A stretch of 12,216 nucleotides of DNA, taken from positions 1 to 12,216 of the forward strand of contig DIST01000043.1 of assembly GCA_002421645.1 (NCBI GenBank), given 5' to 3'. The translations under genes and the position numbers were made by a program. Every line of letters starts with the position of its first letter. Position 1 is the stretch's first letter. The notes beneath the pieces are model-generated. The model ran no database searches and was not told where the DNA came from. It was given only the letters and a program-made list of their open reading frames with translations. This document shows positions 6,298-12,216 of the stretch, piece after piece. Source of the DNA: Flavobacterium sp. UBA6203 (GTDB taxonomy: Bacteria; Bacteroidota; Bacteroidia; Flavobacteriales; Flavobacteriaceae).

Positions 6298-6311
6298 ACA
6301 CTCGGGATTTT
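6284..6311 (-). terminator. Terminator of valS
   Basis: A perfect 11-bp stem pairs 6284-6294 with 6301-6311 (AAAATCCCGAG/CTCGGGATTTT) around a 6-nt loop. On the minus strand it begins 21 nt after the valS stop and is followed by a near-unbroken T run (TTGTTTTTTTTG). No other gene could use it in that direction. Confidence 0.88.
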
Positions 6312-6332
6312 ATATATAAACCATTTTGGTAA

Positions 6333-8960
6333 TTATTTCAAACTCGCTAAACTTTGTTCTAAAGTTGCAATTTTTGCTAAAGCGTCGGCTTCTTTTTTGC
6401 GTTCGTTGGCAATTACTTGTTCCGGTGCGCCGGCTACGAATTTCTCGTTAGACAATTTCCCTTGCACCGAGCGTAAGAATCCTTTAGTGTAGTTTAACTC
6501 TTCGGTTAATTTTGCAATCTCCGCTTCTACATCAATGTTTCCTGTGATTGGAATAAAATATTCATTCGATTTCACACGGTATGATAATGCGCCATCTACT
6601 TTATCCGCAACATATTCTAACGTCGTCAAGTTTCCTAACTTCTGAATCACGGAATCAAAATACGTTGACGCTTTTTCGTTGTTCACCACTTTTAATTCCA
6701 TCGCATCTTTAAACGGAATGTTTTTGTCTTTACGAATCGTTCTAATTCCAGAAATTACTTCCGTTGCAAAATCAAAATCGGTAATTAATTTTTCGTCAAA
6801 TGCTTTTGCTTTTGGCCACTCACCTACTATCAACGCTTGTTCTGGCGTTCTTTCTGCAATATGATGCCAAATTTCCTCCGTTAAAAACGGCATGAATGGA
6901 TGTAACAATTTCAAGTTCGCCTCTAACATTTCAATCGCTTTTTCAAACGTAGCGCGGTCGATTGGTTGTTGGTAACCTGGCTTGATCATTTCTAAGAACC
7001 ACGAACAAAAATCGTCCCAAACCAATTTGTAAATCGCCATTAACGCGTCTGATAATCTGTATTTATCAAAATTATCTTCGATTTCGGCTAAGGTTTGTTG
7101 CAACTTCGCTTCGTACCATTCAATCGCTACTTTAGACGATTCTGGTTGTGCAATATCCGCTACTTCCCAACCTTTGATTAGTTTGAAAGCATTCCAAATT
7201 TTATTCGAAAATCCTTTTCCTTGGTTGCATAATTCTTCGTCGAATAAAATATCATTTCCTGCCGAAGCACTCAATAACAATCCTACACGAACTCCATCAG
7301 CACCAAACTTTTCAATTAGTCCAAGTGGTTCAGGCGAATTTCCTAAAGATTTCGACATTTTACGACCTTGTTTGTCACGAACTAATCCGGTTAAATATAC
7401 GTTTGAAAATGGTTTTTCGCCTGCATATTCGTAACCTGCAATAATCATACGCGCTACCCAGAAGAATAAAATATCGGGTCCCGTAACTAAATCATTCGTA
7501 GGATAATAATATTTAAAATCTTCACTTTCTGGATTTAAAACACCTCCAAAAACAGCCATTGGCCATAACCAAGATGAAAACCAAGTATCAAGCGCATCCG
7601 CGTCTTGTGTTAGGTCGTTTATGGTTAATTGTTTGTTGTTGGTTTTGGCTTGAGCTAAAGCTAAAGCTTCTTCTTTGGTTGCTGCTACTACGAAATCTTC
7701 TTTTCCGTCACCAAAATAGTACGCTGGAATTTGTTGTCCCCACCACAATTGGCGTGAGATATTCCAATCGCGAATGTTGTTTAACCAATGCGCATACGTA
7801 TTATTAAAACGACTTGGATATAATTTGATTTCGTCTGATTCTAAAACGGCTTTGATGGCAGGTTTTACTAAATCTTCCATTTTTAAGAACCATTGGTCCG
7901 ATAATCTTGGTTCGATTACCGCTTTCGTTCTTTCAGAAGTTCCTACTTTATTCAAATGTGTTTCGGTTTTTGCTAACGCTCCGATTGTTTCTAATTCTTT
8001 CGCAATTTCTTCACGAACTACAAATCTGTCTTTTCCTTGATAATGCAATCCGAAAGAATTCAAAGTCGCATCTTCATTGAAAATATCGATGATTTCTAAA
8101 TTATGTTTATCCCCTAACGTTTTATCGTTGGTATCGTGAGCTGGCGTTACTTTTAAACATCCTGTACCGAATTCTACATCTACATATTCGTCTTCAATGA
8201 TAGGAATTATTCTACCACAAATAGGAATAATAGCTTTTTTACCTTTTAAATTTGAAAAACGTTCGTCATTTGGATTGATACAAATTGCAGTATCTCCAAA
8301 AATAGTTTCTGGACGCGTTGTTGCAACGGTTAAGAAATCTTCCGAACCTTCGATTTTGTATTTGATGAAATATAATTTTCCTTGACGTTCTTCGAAGATT
8401 ACTTCTTCGTCAGATAACGTAGTTTTAGCTTCTGGATCCCAGTTTACCATTCGGTAACCGCGATAAATCAATCCTTTGTTGTATAAATCTACAAATGAGT
8501 GAATTACCGATGCTGACATATCGTCATCCATCGTAAATTTAGTACGACTCCAATCGCAAGAACAACCTAATTGTTTTAATTGCTCTAAGATGGTTCCTCC
8601 GTATTTTTCGGTCCAATCCCAAGCGTGTTTTAGGAACTCTTCGCGTGTTAAATCGTTTTTATTAATGCCTTCTTCTTTTAACTTGGCTACTACTTTCGCT
8701 TCGGTTGCAATTGAGGCATGATCGGTTCCTGGCACCCAACAAGCATTGAACCCTTTTAAACGCGCACGACGAATTAATACATCTTGAATGGTGTTATTCA
8801 ACATGTGTCCCATGTGCAAGACTCCCGTTACGTTTGGTGGCGGAATTACAATGGTGTACGGCGTTCTGTGGTCGGGTTTGGATGTAAAATAATCGTTTTT
8901 CATCCAGTAGTCGTACCACTTTTGTTCTACTTCTTTAGCGTTGAATTGTGCAGGAATCAT
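6333..8960 (-). CDS. valS: Valine--tRNA ligase
   Basis: This complete class I aminoacyl-tRNA synthetase of 875 residues charges tRNA-Val with valine at the cost of ATP in the cytoplasm. The HIGH motif is HMGH at 49-52 in [16 protein letters not shown]; the KMSKS loop is at 534-538 ([10 protein letters not shown]). The editing domain (CP1), which removes mischarged threonine, shows [12 protein letters not shown] (214-225) and [15 protein letters not shown] (265-279). The anticodon-binding domain covers roughly 630-790, and a C-terminal coiled-coil arm starts near 811 ([19 protein letters not shown]). The length is normal for bacterial ValRS. The start [19 protein letters not shown] matches the usual family start. 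It is a single-gene unit with its own terminator. Confidence 0.98.
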   Translation of the reverse strand: MIPAQFNAKEVEQKWYDYWMKNDYFTSKPDHRTPYTIVIPPPNVTGVLHMGHMLNNTIQDVLIRRARLKGFNACWVPGTDHASIATEAKVVAKLKEEGINKNDLTREEFLKHAWDWTEKYGGTILEQLKQLGCSCDWSRTKFTMDDDMSASVIHSFVDLYNKGLIYRGYRMVNWDPEAKTTLSDEEVIFEERQGKLYFIKYKIEGSEDFLTVATTRPETIFGDTAICINPNDERFSNLKGKKAIIPICGRIIPIIEDEYVDVEFGTGCLKVTPAHDTNDKTLGDKHNLEIIDIFNEDATLNSFGLHYQGKDRFVVREEIAKELETIGALAKTETHLNKVGTSERTKAVIEPRLSDQWFLKMEDLVKPAIKAVLESDEIKLYPSRFNNTYAHWLNNIRDWNISRQLWWGQQIPAYYFGDGKEDFVVAATKEEALALAQAKTNNKQLTINDLTQDADALDTWFSSWLWPMAVFGGVLNPESEDFKYYYPTNDLVTGPDILFFWVARMIIAGYEYAGEKPFSNVYLTGLVRDKQGRKMSKSLGNSPEPLGLIEKFGADGVRVGLLLSASAGNDILFDEELCNQGKGFSNKIWNAFKLIKGWEVADIAQPESSKVAIEWYEAKLQQTLAEIEDNFDKYRLSDALMAIYKLVWDDFCSWFLEMIKPGYQQPIDRATFEKAIEMLEANLKLLHPFMPFLTEEIWHHIAERTPEQALIVGEWPKAKAFDEKLITDFDFATEVISGIRTIRKDKNIPFKDAMELKVVNNEKASTYFDSVIQKLGNLTTLEYVADKVDGALSYRVKSNEYFIPITGNIDVEAEIAKLTEELNYTKGFLRSVQGKLSNEKFVAGAPEQVIANERKKEADALAKIATLEQSLASLK

Positions 8961-8969
8961 ATAATTTTA

Positions 8970-9010
8970 GATTTCAGATATTAGATTTTTGATTTCAGAT
9001 TTACTCTGAA
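8970..9010. repeat. AT-rich short repeats before valS
   Basis: GATTTCAGAT occurs twice with a 21-bp period (8970-8979 and 8991-9000), with a partial TTAGATTTT copy between them. The second copy also forms a small hairpin, TTCAGA (8994-8999) with TCTGAA (9005-9010). Similar low-complexity AGATTT/GATTTCAG tracts are familiar in flavobacterial spacers. The tract lies inside the predicted valS leader and promoter. Confidence 0.5.
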
Positions 9011-9027
9011 TTCTTTAATAATTACAA
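8996..9027 (-). promoter_or_regulatory. Candidate valS promoter
   Basis: On the minus strand, TTG at 9027-9025 is followed after 21 nt by TAAATCTG at 9003-8996, one mismatch from TAnnTTTG. The leader would be about 30 nt. A competing exact -7, TACTTTTG, lies at 9207-9200 but lacks a TTG and would give a leader of about 235 nt that includes the repeat debris. Confidence 0.4.
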
Positions 9028-9040
9028 AAAAATCCTAAAG

Positions 9041-9149
9041 TTCGCTTTCTAGCCCCGATGGGAGCGGCACCTCGTATAGCGGACAGCTGCCCTTCGACAA
9101 AGCTCAGGATGACAATTTAGTTGATAAATAAGTCCCGAGCCATTCGCTA
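9041..9149. repeat. Degenerate dispersed intergenic repeat between valS and the DUF1573 gene
   Basis: The spacer 8961-9299 holds no gene. Its middle part is a GC-rich patch unlike the flanks: TAGCCCCGATGGGAGCGGCA at 9050-9069, GTATAGCGGACAGCTG at 9074-9089, CCCTTCGACAAAGCTCAGGA at 9090-9109, and CCCGAGC-CATT-CGCTA at 9134-9149. From memory, the first two blocks resemble the ends of a repeat common in Flavobacterium spacers, and the third resembles a widespread CTTCGACAAGCTCAGG-type intergenic repeat. Here they look shortened and fused. No reading frame is kept. Confidence 0.55.
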
Positions 9150-9299
9150 CTAAAAATACCTAAACGTAAACTTTGGTATGTTTTTTGTGTTATTAACTGC
9201 AAAAGTAACTATATAACGAAAATAAAAAAAATGTTAGGAGTAGTTTGTTGGTTGCTTATATTTAATTATTTTTACAACAACCTATTAATTTATAAGATG

Positions 9300-9725
9300 A
9301 TGAAAAAATTACTTGTTTATTTAACCCTACTGATAGGATTTTCTTCTATTGCTCAATCTGGTGCTAAAATTGAATTTAAGGAAGAAACCATTAATTATGG
9401 TGAAGTTGAAAAAGGAAAAGATAACGGAATACGTATTTTTGAATTTACCAATACAGGAGATGCGCCTTTGGTTATCAAAAATGCCAAATCGAGTTGTGGC
9501 TGTACGGTTCCAGAATGGCCAAAAGAACCTATTGCTCCTGGAGGAAAAGGTCAAATTAAGGTTCAATATAATATGAATCCGGGTCCAATAAGTAAAACTA
9601 TTACCATTGAAACCAATGCTACTAACAAAGAAAACGGTATGATTCCACTAAGAATAAAAGGAACTGTAGTTGTTAAGGAAGAAGTTAGTCCGCTAGTAAA
9701 AAAGAAAACGTTTCCAAATTCATAA
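9300..9725 (+). CDS. Secreted DUF1573 protein
   Basis: Started at 9300 the protein has 141 residues. It begins with a signal peptide, MKKLLVYLTLLIGFSSIAQS, and probable cleavage after AQ or AQS, giving a periplasmic or exported protein. The body is an Ig-like beta domain of the DUF1573 type: IEFKEETINYGEVEKGKDN, FEFTNTGDAPLVI, the conserved SSCGCTVPEW with two cysteines, PIAPGGKGQIKVQYN, then KTITIETNA and LRIKGTVV. The family is abundant in Bacteroidota and its role is not settled. An upstream in-frame ATG at 9231 would put a second hydrophobic stretch before the signal peptide and was rejected; ATG 9297 is equally possible. TATATTTA at 9257-9264 may be the -7 box. Confidence 0.88.
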   Translation: MKKLLVYLTLLIGFSSIAQSGAKIEFKEETINYGEVEKGKDNGIRIFEFTNTGDAPLVIKNAKSSCGCTVPEWPKEPIAPGGKGQIKVQYNMNPGPISKTITIETNATNKENGMIPLRIKGTVVVKEEVSPLVKKKTFPNS

Positions 9726-9730
9726 AGAAG

Positions 9731-9757
9731 AGTCCCATTAAAAGTGGGACTTTTTTT
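9731..9757 (+). terminator. Terminator between the DUF1573 and protease genes
   Basis: AGTCCCA (9731-9737) pairs with TGGGACT (9745-9751) around TTAAAAG and is followed by a run of T to 9757. It lies 6 nt after the DUF1573 stop. The convergent protease gene ends at 9756, so the hairpin may also act in reverse, where the following run CTCTTCTTT is weaker. Confidence 0.88.
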
Positions 9758-11078
9758 ATAGAATTTTTTTCAATTGAAATTTATATTTTATTTGCTCACC
9801 ATTTCGCTCGACTAAAATCGAAATCCATTTACCATCTTTTGACTGAAATAAATCCATTATCCATTGCATCGTCAATTGATGGGCTTGTTTATTATTAATT
9901 TTAAGGATTTTATCTCCTACTTGTAATCCTACCTTTTCTGCGGGAGAATCTTTACGAATTGCATATATTGAAAAAATAGGTTTTAGCTCAAATTTTTGTG
10001 TGAATTTTAAATCATCATCAAAAATAATTTCATTTTGATTAGCTGTTTTTTTTGGAGGCTGAACTCTTACAATTTGATTGATTAATTGTAAACCTGCATG
10101 CTGAATTTCTATACCCGACATGTTATATTCAAATGGAAGGGAAAACAAATTGTTTTTTTTGAAATAAAATTTCTCGTTTTTATAATCTAAAAACCAATTG
10201 AATCGTTTTAAAACATCGCCACCAATAGAACCATTTCGACCATTATTAACAAGAATTTGATTAAAAGCAGTAGTGTCTGGATATGAAACCAAAGCCTTTT
10301 TTAAAGCAAATCCACTAAAATCAATTTTATCAATTCTAGACCTTTTACCATTTATTTCACCCGACAGACCAACCCCAAGAAAATCATTAAAAAAATCAGT
10401 ATTACATTTCAAGGTATCGTTTTCAAACAACCAAAGTCCATCGCCTAAACCAGAATCAAAGAGCACGTTAAATATTTGACTTTCATCATTTAAAGTTATT
10501 GGAATTTTAACATATGGTTTCTTTTTAATTAGTGATACTTGCAATGTGTTAAATCTTTTTAAACGAGAATCATTAGCTTTAAGCTCTTCTCTATGGAGTA
10601 TTACTAATTTGTGCTCGTAATCAATTTCTACTAAATATGATTCAAAAAAACGACTCCCAATTATTCCATTAATGGGCAATCCTAATTTATTAATAATGCT
10701 AATATCTTGATCAGGTAAAAAAAGAACATCAAAATTAGAATCTGAATACTCATTTACAGATAACAAATTGTTTTTTAGCCTATATCCCGAAACAACATTG
10801 CCATTTCCAACCCCTTTGATTGAAATTTTATCTTTTTCGTCAAAATTAGAGAGTGATTTATCTTGGGGTAAATCAAATAAAATAGTATCATCAGAACCAG
10901 TATCAAGAATCATTTTAAGAGGAATTCCATTAAAATTGACATCAATAATGATGAGATTTTGAATGAATTCGAAAGGAATTTTGATTTTGTTTTTTTTTGA
11001 ATTCCATAAAAAATTAGTTTGCGAATATGAAGTCACTTGCAATGTAATCAATAAGACTATAGAAATTACTAATTTCAT
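9756..11078 (-). CDS. Secreted two-lobed retropepsin-like aspartyl protease with C-terminal PDZ domain
   Basis: This 440-residue protein starts with a signal peptide (about 1-19, VISIVLLITLQVTSYSQ). The first aspartyl protease lobe has LKMILDTGSDDTILF with D59-T60-G61-S62, and a hydrophobic-hydrophobic-Gly motif in NGIIGSRFF (138-145). A second lobe repeats the pattern with FNVLFDSGLGDGLWLF (D208-S209-G210) and SIGGDVLKRFNWFLDY (284-299). A PDZ domain closes the protein (about 366-436), with DSPAEKVGLQVGDKILKINN at 377-396. Two D-S/T-G catalytic loops in one chain could form an active site without dimerising. The target is unknown; it likely acts in the periplasm or at the cell surface. It stands alone, convergent with the DUF1573 gene. 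TACATTTA at 11101-11094 is a weak promoter candidate. Confidence 0.87.
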   Translation of the reverse strand: MKLVISIVLLITLQVTSYSQTNFLWNSKKNKIKIPFEFIQNLIIIDVNFNGIPLKMILDTGSDDTILFDLPQDKSLSNFDEKDKISIKGVGNGNVVSGYRLKNNLLSVNEYSDSNFDVLFLPDQDISIINKLGLPINGIIGSRFFESYLVEIDYEHKLVILHREELKANDSRLKRFNTLQVSLIKKKPYVKIPITLNDESQIFNVLFDSGLGDGLWLFENDTLKCNTDFFNDFLGVGLSGEINGKRSRIDKIDFSGFALKKALVSYPDTTAFNQILVNNGRNGSIGGDVLKRFNWFLDYKNEKFYFKKNNLFSLPFEYNMSGIEIQHAGLQLINQIVRVQPPKKTANQNEIIFDDDLKFTQKFELKPIFSIYAIRKDSPAEKVGLQVGDKILKINNKQAHQLTMQWIMDLFQSKDGKWISILVERNGEQIKYKFQLKKIL

Positions 11079-11154
11079 TTAAATTCATTTATATAAATGT
11101 AAGAAATTAAAACTAATCTATTATCTATTTAACATATTTTAATAACGATTAATG

Positions 11155-11184
11155 TTCTTTTCACAAAAAAAAATCGCAATTTTG
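11155..11184 (+). promoter_or_regulatory. Candidate promoter of the aminotransferase gene
   Basis: CAATTTTG at 11177-11184 is one base from TAnnTTTG and is followed by CAC. TTC at 11155-11157 stands 19 nt upstream in the -33 position. The leader to the ATG at 11205 would be about 15 nt. Confidence 0.4.
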
Positions 11185-11204
11185 CACATCTAAAAAATTT
11201 AAAC

Positions 11205-12216
11205 ATGCCAAAAGTTTCAATAAAAGGGCAACATATGCCAGAATCTCCAATTAGAAAATTGGTTCCTTTTGCAGAAATTGCTAAGAAAAAAGGTCATAAA
11301 GTATATCATTTAAATATTGGTCAACCCGATATTAAGACTCCCGAAGTTGCTTTAGAGGCAGTAAAAAAAGCAGACATCACGGTTCTTGAGTACAGTCATT
11401 CTGCAGGTTTTGAAAGTTATAGAACAAAACTTTCTCAATACTATAAAAATCACGGTTTACCTATAGATACTCAAGATATTATAATTACTACAGGAGGTTC
11501 TGAAGCTTTACTTTTTGCAATGGGAAGTACTATGGATGCAGGAGATGAGATTATTATCCCAGAACCTTTTTACGCTAATTATAATGGATTTTCAACAGCA
11601 TCAGGAGTAAATGTAGTTCCTGTAATTTCTGGAATTGAAACGGGGTTTGCTTTACCTCCAATTGATGCTTTTGAAAAATTAATTACACCAAAAACAAAAG
11701 CTATATTAATTTGTAATCCAGGTAATCCTACTGGATATTTATATTCGCAAGAAGAAATTTTAAAGTTGGCAGAAGTTGTTAAAAAGCATGATTTATTTCT
11801 AATTGCCGATGAAGTATATCGTGAATTTATTTATGATGGAGACCAACATTTTTCTGTCATGAATGTTCCTGGTTTAGAAGAACATGCTATTATGATTGAT
11901 TCGGTTTCTAAACGTTACAGTATGTGTGGTGCTCGAATTGGTTGTATTGTTTCTAAAAATAAAGAAGTAATGTCAACGGCGATGAAGTTTGCTCAAGCTC
12001 GTTTAAGTCCGCCTACCTATGCACAAATTGCTAGTGAAGCTGCATTAGAAACCCCTCAAAGTTATTTTGATGCTGTTATTTCGGAATATAAAGATCGTAG
12101 AGATACTTTAATTGCTGAATTGAATAAAATTGAAGGTGTTAAAGTAGCTACTCCAAAAGGCGCTTTCTATTGTATTGCTAAATTACCTATTGATAACGCT
12201 GATAAATTTGCACAAT
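11205..12216 (+). CDS. Pyridoxal-phosphate aminotransferase, class I/II (aspartate aminotransferase type), 3' end outside window
   Basis: The first 337 codons are present; the frame is open at the window edge. The fold type I aminotransferase motifs appear in order: LNIGQPDIKTP (36-46), TTGGSEAL (95-102) for phosphate binding, EPFYANY (120-126), NPGNPTG (171-177) with the carboxylate/ring Asn, ADEVYREFIYDG (201-212) with D202 and Y205, and SVSKRYSMCGARIG (233-246). K236 is the PLP-binding lysine and R244 binds the phosphate. These enzymes move amino groups between an amino acid and a 2-oxo acid in the cytoplasm. Aspartate is the likely donor, but the class Ib family also includes alanine and aromatic enzymes. 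Full length should be near 395 residues, so about 60 are missing. Confidence 0.93.
   Translation, partial: MPKVSIKGQHMPESPIRKLVPFAEIAKKKGHKVYHLNIGQPDIKTPEVALEAVKKADITVLEYSHSAGFESYRTKLSQYYKNHGLPIDTQDIIITTGGSEALLFAMGSTMDAGDEIIIPEPFYANYNGFSTASGVNVVPVISGIETGFALPPIDAFEKLITPKTKAILICNPGNPTGYLYSQEEILKLAEVVKKHDLFLIADEVYREFIYDGDQHFSVMNVPGLEEHAIMIDSVSKRYSMCGARIGCIVSKNKEVMSTAMKFAQARLSPPTYAQIASEAALETPQSYFDAVISEYKDRRDTLIAELNKIEGVKVATPKGAFYCIAKLPIDNADKFAQ

Noticed and set aside
6265..6492. Short plus-strand frame across the valS terminator and valS 3' end
   Set aside because: It runs through a terminator hairpin and the valS C-terminal coding region and has no recognisable protein features.
7559..7807. Plus-strand frame opposite valS with a leucine-rich stretch
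   Set aside because: It is antisense to the strongly conserved valS coding sequence; the leucine-rich look comes from the complement of lysine/alanine/glutamate codons.
8970..9010. CRISPR-like repeats
   Set aside because: Only two 10-nt copies of an AT-rich unit, no spacers of regular length and no cas genes.
8961..9230. T-box or amino-acid riboswitch in front of valS
   Set aside because: No T-box sequence or antiterminator pair is seen, T-boxes are not expected in Bacteroidota, and the structured parts look like dispersed repeats.
9231..9299. N-terminal extension of the DUF1573 protein
   Set aside because: It adds a second hydrophobic stretch before a complete signal peptide, and a possible -7 box (9257-9264) lies inside it.

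Overview
The window reads as a piece of a Bacteroidota chromosome, most likely Flavobacterium or a close flavobacterial relative. The reasons are the low GC content, starts without strong Shine-Dalgarno sequences, several good matches to the Bacteroidota promoter (TTG, about 20 nt, TAnnTTTG), and protein families typical of flavobacteria (DUF1573, the DUF2975/XRE pair, a short HPF/RaiA protein, an aspartyl protease with a PDZ domain). This placement is inference from sequence style; no search was run.

Layout. 1-200: tail of an unrecognised protein, closed by a strong terminator. 368-1132: two-gene unit of a four-helix DUF2975 membrane protein and a small XRE-type HTH regulator. 1218-1532: short HPF/RaiA-like ribosome-associated protein behind a good promoter. 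1664-4053 (minus strand): three-gene operon of an SDR, a flavodoxin-fold NAD(P)H oxidoreductase and a zinc-free quinone-oxidoreductase-type MDR enzyme. It is divergent from an HxlR-family regulator (4160-4579). The shared intergenic region holds two matching 17-bp dyads centred 32 bp apart, overlapping predicted promoters of both units. This looks like a self-contained electrophile/quinone or redox-stress module with HxlR as sensor.

4679-6116 carries two AT-rich genes of unknown role: a GIY-YIG protein of the LEM-3/COG3680-like type and a single-pass membrane protein. They sit between better-known genes and look accessory. 6333-8960 (minus) is a complete valS, and the spacers on both sides of it contain GC-rich repeat debris. 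9300-9725 is a secreted DUF1573 protein, convergent with a secreted two-lobed retropepsin-like protease carrying a C-terminal PDZ domain (9756-11078, minus). 11205 to the end is the first 337 codons of a class I/II PLP-dependent aminotransferase.

The points most worth a second look are the HxlR operator architecture, the two-lobed protease, the unknown GIY-YIG/membrane gene pair, and the repeats around valS, one of which duplicates an arm of the valS terminator. No CRISPR array, rRNA, tRNA, insertion sequence or prophage was seen.
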